Assembly: GCF_024267675.1 (NCBI RefSeq)
Contig: NZ_JALDYX010000005.1
Location: forward strand, 124,001-188,000
Direction: 5' to 3'
Length of the DNA stretch: 64,000 bases
From: Marinobacterium sedimentorum
GTDB lineage: Bacteria; Pseudomonadota; Gammaproteobacteria; Pseudomonadales; Balneatricaceae
Shown here: in pieces, positions 9,718-17,300 of the stretch
Position numbering within the stretch: the stretch's first letter is position 1
Layout of the letters: each line of letters starts with the position of its first letter
Notes under the pieces: generated by a model
The model's input: the letters and a program-made list of their open reading frames with translations, nothing else
Database searches by the model: none
Told to the model about the DNA's origin: nothing
Program-made: the position numbers and the translations under genes

Positions 9718-9731
9718 ATGACGGATATTTT

Positions 9732-10673
9732 ATGGACCTCGGAGTCGCCAGAAACCTGAAGATCAGCCAGCTGCGCCTGATCAGCGCCATTGCCGAACAT
9801 GGCCAGATTCGCCTGGCCGCCGATGAGCTTGCCATCACCCAGCCGGCGGCATCACGCCTGCTGGCGGACACGGAACAGAACCTGGGGGCCAAGCTGTTCG
9901 AGCGGCACCCCAAGGGCATGGTGCCGACGCTGATCGGCCGCGCTTTGACGCAGCGGGCGCACAAGCTGCTGGTGGAACTGCGGGATCTGTCCAGGGACCT
10001 GCACGAACTGAAAAGCGGCGAAGGGGGCACGGCTACCGTGGGTGCCGTAACAGGCGCGGCGGTGGGTTTCGTCATTCCGGCCATCAACCAGCTCAAGGCA
10101 ACCTCGCCCAAGGCCGATATCCATGTCAATGTCGAAGCCAGCGAGGTGCTGGTGCGGGATCTGATTGGGGGCAAGAACGACTTCGTACTGGCGCGGCTGC
10201 CGCCGGACTTCAACGCCAACGAGTTCGAGCTGATGCCGGCGCGCACCGAAACCGTGAAACTGATGGTACGCGAAGATCACCCGCTGGCGCGAGCGACGGA
10301 GGTGTCGATCGGCGACCTGACGCACTATGAGTGGGTCATGCAAACCCATCGCGCCCCCATCCGCGAAGCGGTTGACTCAGCCTTTCTGCAAGCCCGGGCT
10401 GAACTGCCCACCAATATCATCAACACCACCTCGCTGCTGGCGATGATCGCCGTGCTGGTGTCGACCTCGGCCATTGCCCCGCTGGCCAGCGAAGTCTCGG
10501 ACCTGCTGATCGGCAACCGGGTCGGGGCCAAACTCAGCGTGTTGCCGGTCAAGAGGCCCATAGTGCTGACACCCTACTACCTGCTGCTGGTCAAGGGCCG
10601 CCAGCTCTCCCCCATCGCCAACCGCCTGCGGGCCCTGGTCAACGCCGAGCTGAACCGCGGCAGCAGGCGTTAG
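9732..10673 (+). CDS. gbpR: LysR-family transcriptional regulator, GbpR-like
   Basis: A 313-residue LysR-type regulator. The N-terminal helix-turn-helix covers about residues 12-70 ('Q-I-R-L-A-A-D-E-L-A-I-T-Q-P-A-A-S-R-L-L'), followed by a LysR substrate-binding domain. It is divergent from the ChvE-GguABC operon, the arrangement seen for GbpR, the LysR regulator of chvE in Agrobacterium; by position it should control this operon and its own gene through the 9678-9717 palindrome. The inducer is probably the imported sugar or a pathway intermediate (inference). Confidence 0.88.
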   Translation: MDLGVARNLKISQLRLISAIAEHGQIRLAADELAITQPAASRLLADTEQNLGAKLFERHPKGMVPTLIGRALTQRAHKLLVELRDLSRDLHELKSGEGGTATVGAVTGAAVGFVIPAINQLKATSPKADIHVNVEASEVLVRDLIGGKNDFVLARLPPDFNANEFELMPARTETVKLMVREDHPLARATEVSIGDLTHYEWVMQTHRAPIREAVDSAFLQARAELPTNIINTTSLLAMIAVLVSTSAIAPLASEVSDLLIGNRVGAKLSVLPVKRPIVLTPYYLLLVKGRQLSPIANRLRALVNAELNRGSRR

Positions 10674-10730
10674 CGACCGGCACCTCGCCCGGGCAATCAC
10701 GCTATGACGCGCATTCAGGGTTTCGAAGAA

Positions 10731-10766
10731 CGCAAAAACCCGCAAACGGTCTGGCCGTTTGCGGGT
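10731..10766 (-). terminator. Rho-independent terminator between the LysR gene and symporter gene 1
   Basis: A 13-bp perfect stem (AACCCGCAAACGG at 10737-10749 and its complement at 10754-10766) with a short loop. On the minus strand it runs into TTTTTGCG, so it ends symporter 1 transcription; it could also act on the converging LysR message. Confidence 0.9.
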
Positions 10767-10811
10767 TGGCTGGTATCAGCTGAAATCAGCTGGAATGGAA
10801 AAGCTCGGGAT

Positions 10812-12281
10812 TTACTTGCTGACGCCGGCCGCGACGCTTACCGGCGGGCGAACCGGCTGGCGGTCTTCCGGCTCGATGTCCCAGGCTGCAGGGTCGACAT
10901 TCATGTCGGCGAACTTGCCGGCATCGAAGATCGGCTGTTCGATACCTGCGCTGATCTGGTTATCGAAGTCGCGCATGATGCGCAGGCCCGGCTTGATCAG
11001 CATGATCAGGGCGATCAGGTTGGCCACCGCCAGCAGGCCCATGGTTACATCGGCAAAGGCGAACACAGTGCCAAGATCCGTGGTGGCGCCCCAGCATACC
11101 AGGCCGATAATGGCGACACGGAAACCGTTGAACAGGTTCTGGTTGTCGTCGGTGAAGTAGTTGATGCTGTTTTCGCCCAGATAGTAGTTGTACAGAATGG
11201 TGCTGAAACCGAACAGCAGCAGCGCAATGCTGACGAAGCTGCGACCCCATTCACCGACGTGCTCTGCCAGGGATGCCTGGGTCAGCGCAACACCGCCGAT
11301 ATCGCTGGTGCTGGCCGGGTCATAGACGCCGCTGAGCAGGATGATGAAGGCCGTGGCCGAGCAGATGATCAGGGTGTCGATGAACACCGAGAACGACTGC
11401 ACGATGCCCTGGTTGGCCGGGTGCGGCACATAGGCCACCGCCGCCACGTTGGGTGCACTGCCAAGACCGGCTTCGTTGGAGAACAGGCCGCGCTTGAGAC
11501 CCATCATGATGGCCGCACCGATACCGCCGCCGATGGCCGGTTCAAGGCCGAAGGCACTTTTGACGATCAGCATGAAGACATCGGGAATGCGTTCCAGGTT
11601 CATGCCCAGTACCACCAGGGCGATGAGGATGTAGCCGCCGGCCATGACCGGTACCAGCACTTCCGAGACCTTGGCGATACGCTTGACGCCGCCGAAGATG
11701 ATCAGGCCGACGATCATGGCCAGGCCAATACCGGAATAGAACACAGGCACGCCAAAGGCATCTTCAAAGGAGGTGGCTACAGCGTAGGACTGCAGGGCGG
11801 TAAAGCCGAAACCGAAGGTGAGCAGCAGCAGTACGGAGTAAAGACCTGCCAGCCATTTCCAGTTGCTGCCCAGACCGCGGGCGATGTAGTAGGCAGGGCC
11901 GCCACGGTAGGTGCCGTCCGGTTCCGCCTGCTTGTAGGCCTGGGCCAGAGTACATTCCAGGTAGCTGGTGGCCATGCCCATCAGGCCGACCATCCACATC
12001 CAGAAGATGGCGCCCGGGCCACCGAGGGTGATGGCGACGGCGACGCCGGCGATATTACCGCCACCGACACGGCCGGCGACCGACAGCAGCAGCGCCTGGA
12101 AGGAACTCAGGTGACCGTGCTGGTCCTTTTTGAACGCCTGGCTGGCGCTGAGGATCCGGAACATGCGTCCGAAGTAGCGAAACTGTACAAAGCGCGATGC
12201 CACAGTAAAGCCGATACCGACTGCGATCAGCAGGGCAATCAGGACCTTGCCCCAGAGAATGTCGTTAAGAAAATCCAGCAT
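10812..12281 (-). CDS. Alanine/glycine:cation symporter (AGCS family), copy 1
   Basis: A 489-residue integral membrane protein of the AGCS family, which imports alanine or glycine with Na+ (or H+). About 10-12 hydrophobic segments are visible. Family hallmarks include 'S-V-A-G-R-V-G-G-G-N-I-A-G-V' near residues 68-80, 'P-D-G-T-Y-R-G-G-P-A-Y-Y-I' near 125 and 'G-L-F-S-N-E-A-G-L-G-S-A-P' near 270. It is very similar to the second copy at 19437-20900, with the first 50 residues identical. Translation follows a GGAG site. A sigma-54 promoter at 12632-12647 gives a leader of about 340 nt. Exact substrate is not determinable from sequence. Confidence 0.93.
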   Translation of the reverse strand: MLDFLNDILWGKVLIALLIAVGIGFTVASRFVQFRYFGRMFRILSASQAFKKDQHGHLSSFQALLLSVAGRVGGGNIAGVAVAITLGGPGAIFWMWMVGLMGMATSYLECTLAQAYKQAEPDGTYRGGPAYYIARGLGSNWKWLAGLYSVLLLLTFGFGFTALQSYAVATSFEDAFGVPVFYSGIGLAMIVGLIIFGGVKRIAKVSEVLVPVMAGGYILIALVVLGMNLERIPDVFMLIVKSAFGLEPAIGGGIGAAIMMGLKRGLFSNEAGLGSAPNVAAVAYVPHPANQGIVQSFSVFIDTLIICSATAFIILLSGVYDPASTSDIGGVALTQASLAEHVGEWGRSFVSIALLLFGFSTILYNYYLGENSINYFTDDNQNLFNGFRVAIIGLVCWGATTDLGTVFAFADVTMGLLAVANLIALIMLIKPGLRIMRDFDNQISAGIEQPIFDAGKFADMNVDPAAWDIEPEDRQPVRPPVSVAAGVSK

Positions 12282-12559
12282 CGGAAAACTCCGCTGTTTT
12301 ATTGTTGAGTGAAGTGCGAGCCCGTATAAATTTCAGGACTGCACGAATAGCCTTTGAACGCGCGGGAAGGCCGCCATGGCCGCAAGACAGACCCGAGGCC
12401 CTGCCCGTTTCCCGGCACATCGGAAAACGCAAATCCCGGCATGCCGTTGGTGACGCCACATGAAAACCAGCCCGCTGCCTGGCGGCATCCCTTCGGGCGC
12501 AGCTGTCCAGCATCGCTACCGAATTCAGTAGCGCTGCAAGTCATCCAGCGATCTTCCTT

Positions 12560-12583
12560 GTGCTGACGTGCTGACGTGCTGAC
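12560..12583. repeat. Three tandem copies of an 8-bp unit in the symporter 1 leader
   Basis: GTGCTGAC is repeated three times without a mismatch, about 40 nt downstream of the predicted sigma-54 start site. No counterpart is seen in the leader of symporter 2. Confidence 0.85.
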
Positions 12584-12631
12584 GTTGAACGCTAATGAAT
12601 GCCACAGGCAGCTACGCGTCCAACTGAATAA

Positions 12632-12647
12632 TGCAAGCAGGGTGCCA
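12632..12647 (-). promoter_or_regulatory. Sigma-54 (-24/-12) promoter for symporter 1
   Basis: Read on the minus strand it is TGGCAC-N5-TTGCA, which matches the sigma-54 consensus fully, with correct GG-to-GC spacing. It points at the symporter gene, with start of transcription expected near 12621. The same arrangement is found at 21235-21250 and 27538-27552. Confidence 0.85.
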
Positions 12648-12723
12648 GCTCCATAGATAATGGATAACTCATTGTTTTTAATAAACTAAGCAGAAAAAAA
12701 GACGGCCGCTTCGAACCTCGAAG

Positions 12724-12826
12724 GGTTATAACCAAAGGCGCCAAGCTGTCACAAAAAAACAATAACTACCTTACAATCAATAGGTTATAGATAAAACGCC
12801 AGGTTATAGAGAATGCGCAGGTTATA
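12724..12826. promoter_or_regulatory. GGTTATA-box enhancer cluster upstream of symporter 1
   Basis: A palindromic box GGTTATAACC at 12724-12733 and three direct GGTTATA boxes starting at 12783, 12802 and 12820 (19 and 18 bp apart). They lie about 80 bp and 136-179 bp upstream of the -24 element. The same boxes recur at the same distances in front of two other sigma-54 promoters here, so they are candidate sites for the NtrC-type regulator at 27748-29166. Confidence 0.65.
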
Positions 12827-12836
12827 GGGGTTCGAA

Positions 12837-13078
12837 ACCCCTACCCCTTGCCCCGCCGACAGCTTTTTCAGGCGCTGACGCAATGCCGGCTGCGAGTCAC
12901 CCAGCGGCCAGGATGCGATGGACTGATTGCCCTCCGGCGCATCGCCTCCACCACCAGCAGGTCGTGCCGCGCCGGCGGCGACAAGAACAGAGCGTCCTTG
13001 CGGCGGCTCAGGATTCAGGCCTATCTGCTTCTGGTCAATGGCGCGCTTGAAGACCTCCATCACGGCATCCGCAAGCGA
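12837..13078 (-). pseudogene. Decayed 3' fragment of the NtrC-type response regulator gene
   Basis: This stretch reads like the last 90 or so codons of the regulator at 27748-29166: 'M-E-V-F-K-R-A-I-D', 'G-N-Q-S-I-A-S' and 'L-K-K-L-S-A-G-Q' are shared and the DNA between them is plainly alignable. It lacks the receiver and ATPase domains, has compensating frameshifts in the middle, and has damaging changes in the recognition helix (for example R to W and L to P next to G-N-Q-S-I-A-S). An extra G removes the normal stop, so the frame runs on through the GGTTATA boxes. It cannot encode a working regulator. Confidence 0.85.
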
Positions 13079-13216
13079 TGCCCGTTCGCACAGGCACTGC
13101 AGGCTACCATTTTACTGTTGCACGCTATATGCAGCTTATAAGGGCCCCTTTTTCCGCCATCCTGCGTTGTTCGTTGTCGCCATAGCCCCACTGCGCATCA
13201 CGCCTTGGCTGGCGAA

Positions 13217-13238
13217 AAATTGGCAGGATTGCCAATTT
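13217..13238. repeat. Perfect hairpin with GGAT loop
   Basis: Stem AAATTGGCA/TGCCAATTT, loop GGAT. One of seven intergenic hairpins in this window with a GGAT or GGGA core. Confidence 0.8.
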
Positions 13239-13262
13239 ACACAGCGTTAGCTGCCCACCGGG

Positions 13263-13284
13263 CAAGCTACAGGGATGTAGCTTG
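13263..13284. repeat. Perfect hairpin with GGGA loop
   Basis: Stem CAAGCTACA/TGTAGCTTG, loop GGGA. It lies 24 bp from the previous hairpin and belongs to the same GGAT/GGGA hairpin family. Confidence 0.8.
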
Positions 13285-13387
13285 TGAATAGTGGTTCTAT
13301 TTAACGCAAAACAGCACAAAAAGCAGCCCCTCTTATTGTTAAAGAGTCAGGTGAAGCGCAGTAGGTTAAGTATTGTCGGACAACCTT

Positions 13388-13696
13388 CTAAATATACACC
13401 CACCATAACGGCATACCGCTGAAAAACATGACGATCACTGTCGAGATCGAATCGGATCTATAATGCGGATCGGAGAGTATGAGGTTAAGCAGTAAGCATA
13501 CGAGTGGCCAGGGGAGGAAAACGACCAGGGTACCCAGCACATTATTTTGGCTGGACAGAAAAATTACAGGCTGCAGAACAATGCAAACACTGAGCAACCA
13601 GTAAACAGTGAAGCTCATGATAACGACGCGGCCCTGGGCCGTACCCATCAAAGCCTCCTTGACGAAAATAAGAAGGGGCTTGTTCTCTAAATCCAT
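13388..13696 (-). CDS. Small hydrophobic membrane protein of unknown function
   Basis: A 102-residue protein that I do not recognise. A ribosome-binding site (AAGGA, 8 bases before the ATG) supports translation. After a charged N terminus it has three hydrophobic stretches (about residues 24-48, 52-75 and 82-102), so it is probably an inner-membrane protein with three helices. It stands alone between a regulator remnant and a miniature IS-like element, an unstable neighbourhood, so it may be a recent arrival or a leftover. No function is proposed. Confidence 0.5.
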   Translation of the reverse strand: MDLENKPLLIFVKEALMGTAQGRVVIMSFTVYWLLSVCIVLQPVIFLSSQNNVLGTLVVFLPWPLVCLLLNLILSDPHYRSDSISTVIVMFFSGMPLWWVYI

Positions 13697-13727
13697 GTGT
13701 CGTCCTTGCGTTGCAACAACCCGTTAG

Positions 13728-13992
13728 GGAACCTATGAATAAGTCCCAATGAGTCTCTGGCTTTCAGCGCGATCCGAAATCGAGGCGCAGTTTCGATAGC
13801 ATGCCGGGGCCTGTCGAGAAGCTGCAACAAAGAGTCCGGGTCGCGCTGAAAGCCCCGTAGGGCGGGCCCTGAAGCATACATCTGCGTTGTTGCAGCGCTT
13901 GACAAGGACTAAGGCCATTGCCTGCACACTGCGCCTAGCAGCTGCACGCTTCAGGACCCGCAGAGGACAACTGGGACTTGTTCATAGGTTCC
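13728..13992. mobile_element. MITE-like element with 20-bp terminal inverted repeats and TTAG target duplication
   Basis: The 265-bp element begins with GGAACCTATGAATAAGTCCC and ends with its reverse complement (13973-13992), with one mismatch in 20. TTAG flanks it on both sides (13724-13727 and 13993-13996). A 4-bp YTAR duplication is characteristic of IS5-group transposases. The interior has an imperfect inverted repeat (about 13762-13850) and no transposase frame. It is therefore a non-autonomous element that would need a related IS in trans. Confidence 0.85.
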
Positions 13993-13996
13993 TTAG

Positions 13997-14366
13997 GCAG
14001 GTGTGATGCCTTTTATATTTTTATTTAAAAAAGCCATCATTTACCGCGGCCACAAGCTTTTTCCCTAATGATGTTCACAGCGCTGCACGGCCTTTGGCAA
14101 TGCGACTGTTTATATCGAATACCTTTTATTTAGATACATTATTTTCTTTCCAACTGTGCCCATCGCCATACAGGTTAAGCAGTATTAATCCGGCGGGTTA
14201 AGTCATGAAGCAGGGATGCTTCATCATTGGCTGCAGGCCGATGCGAACCCCATAAAAACCAGAACGTCCACGCACTTGCGCCTGTTTTTGTGGGGTGACT
14301 GGCAAATAGGGAGGGAACCTATTTACCAGCCAGGTTAATAATAGCGTCTGCTAGCTGTGCGGGACC
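13997..14366. other. AT-rich intergenic stretch downstream of the glutamate dehydrogenase gene
   Basis: No gene is supported. It contains a GGGA-loop hairpin (14205-14224), a 13-bp inverted repeat (14247-14259 with 14284-14296, one G-T pair) and a weak hairpin near 14306-14336 just beyond the gdhB stop that could help end its transcription. Confidence 0.5.
14205..14224. repeat. Perfect hairpin with GGGA loop
   Basis: Stem ATGAAGCA/TGCTTCAT, loop GGGA. Same hairpin family as 13217-13238 and 13263-13284. Confidence 0.8.
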
Positions 14367-17300
14367 TCAGTCCGCCGCTGTCACACTTTGATGCGCCAGT
14401 TGCGCGAGCTCGCGCAGCGCCACCGAAAAGACCGCGCTTTCCTGCTGCCCGACCGTTCGAAGGTCCGCCAGCATCTGCTGCCAGCGCTCCAGCGCCGCGC
14501 CGTGCCGCGCGAGCCAGCGCTCGATTGGCGTGCCGCAAACATCCGGGGTCTGCTCGAGGCGCAAAACGCTCAGGGCCAGCGCCTGCTGCTGTGCGTCCAG
14601 ATCGTCGCGATAGCCGTCGCGCGCCAGCGCCTGCCAGTGGCTGTCGGGCGTCAGTGCCTTCACCTGCTGGTCGAACCAGTGCAGATCCAGCCGCTCGCCC
14701 AGGCCATAGTAGACGTCGGCGGCCTGTTCGACCGGCATGCCGGACCTTTCGGCCACTTCGATGATTGCGAGCGCCGGATACAGACAGTCGGCACCGGCAA
14801 CGATCTTGGCGAGCGCCTCCGGCACCCCTTTCTCCATCAGGTCTGCATGGCGCAGTGTCCAGGACTCCAACCGGTCGCCGGTAAGACGCTGGTCGAGGCC
14901 CAGGCTGAGCGCCGCCACGCCGTCACGAAACCGTGCCTGGGTCTTAGCGACGTTGCGCAGCATGTCGGGCTGACGCAGGAACCAGCGGCTGGCCCGGCGC
15001 GCCAGCCGGATCAGATCGGCCATCATGTCGAGCTGCACCTCGGCCTGCACCCGGTTGTCGAGGGCCTCGATCTGCTGCCAGAGGTCGGGGAGCGCGAAGA
15101 GATCGCGGGCGATAACGTAGGCAATGACGATCTCGGCGAGGTCGATGCCAGTCGATTGCTGCAGCTGATGCGCGAAGGTCGGCCCCATCGTATTCACCAG
15201 ATCGTTGGCGAGCTGGGTGGCAATAATTTCCCGCCGCAGCCGGTGCCGGTACAGCGGCTCGCGGAACTCTGCAACCAGCCGCTGCGGGAAGGCGCTTTCC
15301 AGGGCCTGCATCAGGCAGTCGTCGTCCGAGAGTCGCGAAGCCTTGATCAGCGCCTCCTTGAGCTGCGCCCGGGCATAGGCAAGCAGCACGGACAACTCGG
15401 GCCTTGTAAGGCTCAGTCCCCGGGTCCTGCGCTCCTCCAAGGCAGTGTCATCCGGCAGCCCCTCGAGCACCCGGTCGAGGCGCCCGCCCGCCTCCAGCTG
15501 ATGGATCAGGCGCAGATACTCATCAGGCGCCCGCGCGGCCTGGCGCTCGGCCAGGCTCAGCGCCTGCACCTGGCGATAGTTGTTGCCCAACACCAGGGCC
15601 GCAACGTCATCGGTCATTTCCTGCAGCAGGCGGTTGCGCTGCTTCATGGTCATGTCGCCGCCGGCCACCAGTTCGTTGAGCAGGATCTTGATATTGACCT
15701 CATGGTCCGAGCAGTCGACACCGCCCGCGTTGTCGATGAAATCGGTGTTGCTGGCACCACCGCGGCTGCCGAACTCGACGCGTGCCAGCTGGGTGAAACC
15801 AAGGTTGCCACCCTCGCCCAGCGCACGGCAGCGCAGCTGCCGGGCATCGATGCGCAGGCCGTCGTTGGCCTTGTCGCCGACGTCAGCATGGCTTTCATGG
15901 CTGGCCTTGACGTAGGTACCTATACCGCCGTTCCAGATCAGGTCGACCGGCGCGCGCAGCAGCGCGCTGATCAGCTCGGCCGGCGACAAACGGTCCTCGG
16001 CGATATCGAAACGCTCCTGCATCTGCGGCGATATGGCGACCCACTTGGCACTGCGGGCGAAGATGCCACCACCGGCCGAGATCAGAGCGCTGTCGTAATC
16101 GGCCCAGGACGAACGCGGCAACCCGAACAGGCGCTCCCGTTCGGCGAAACCCGGCGCCGCATCGGGGTCGGGATCGATGAAGATATGCTGATGGTTGAAG
16201 GCCGCCACGAGCCGGATATGCCGCGACAGCAGCATGCCGTTGCCGAACACGTCCCCCGCCATGTCGCCGATGCCGATCACGCTAAATGCCTGACTCTGGA
16301 CATCCAGGTCCCGTTCGCGGAAATGGCGTTTGACCGACTCCCAGGCGCCCCGCGCCGTGATGCCCATTTTCTTGTGGTCGTAGCCCTGGCTGCCGCCCGA
16401 TGCAAAGGCATCGCCCAGCCAGAAGCCGTACTCAGACGCCAGGTCGTTGGCGATATCAGAGAAGGTCGCGGTGCCCTTGTCGGCCGCCACCACCAGGTAG
16501 GGATCGTCGCCGTCGTGGCGCACAACAGCGGCCGGCGGCACCAGTTCGCCGCCGACCAGGTTGTCCGTCAGGTCCAGCAGGCCGCTGATAAAGATCCGGT
16601 AACAGGCCACGCCTTCGGCCAGCACTTCGTCGCGCCCACCGCCTGCCGGCAGTTGCCTGGCCACGAAGCCGCCCTTGGCGCCGACCGGCACGATTACCGC
16701 GTTCTTGACCTGTTGCGCCTTCACCAGGCCGAGGATTTCGGTACGGTAGTCCTCCAGCCGATCGGACCAGCGCAGGCCACCACGGGCCACCTTGCCACCG
16801 CGCAGATGGACACCCTCAACGCGCGGCGAATAGACGAAGATCTCGTACATCGGCCGCGGTGCCGGTACATCGGGAATCGCCCGGGGATCAAATTTGAACG
16901 AAAAGTAGCCTTTGGGCTGGCCGTCGTCGCCGGTCTGGAAATAGTTGCTCCGCAGGATCGCCTGGATCAGCACCAGGTAGCGGCGCAGGATCTTGTCGTC
17001 GTCCAGGCTCTCAACCCGGTCCAGCGCATCGAGAATGCTCTGCTCCAGCCGCCCGGCGAGCGCCCGACCCTTGGCGCCGGCCTGGCGCGCCGGTTCCAGC
17101 CGGGCGCGGAACAGCGCCACCAACTGGCGGGCTATATGCGGATGCCGCCCCAATGCCTCGGCCATGTAGGTCTGGCTGAAGCCGAAACCCAGCTGTTTGG
17201 CGTAGCGTGCGAAAGCCCGCAGCAGTGCCACCTCACGCCAGGGCAGCCCCGCCGCCAGCACGAGACGGTTGAAAGCGTCGTTTTCGGCCTCGCCGTGCCA

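Larger units (their letters stand above)
13064..13387. other. Intergenic stretch with two short hairpins
   Basis: No convincing gene is seen. The left edge overlaps the regulator remnant. Two perfect hairpins, at 13217-13238 and 13263-13284, each with a 9-bp stem and a 4-base purine-rich loop, are the only clear structure. Confidence 0.6.

Noticed and set aside
12282..12630. Possible glycine riboswitch in the symporter 1 leader, because of a CGCCCGAAGGGA-like stretch
   Set aside because: The conserved core and paired stems of the glycine aptamer cannot be traced, and the equivalent place in the symporter 2 leader lacks it.
12827..12841. GGGGTTCGAAACCCC resembles the T-arm of a tRNA
   Set aside because: No D-arm, anticodon arm or CCA end can be fitted around it; alignment with 27730-27750 shows that it derives from the end of the regulator gene.
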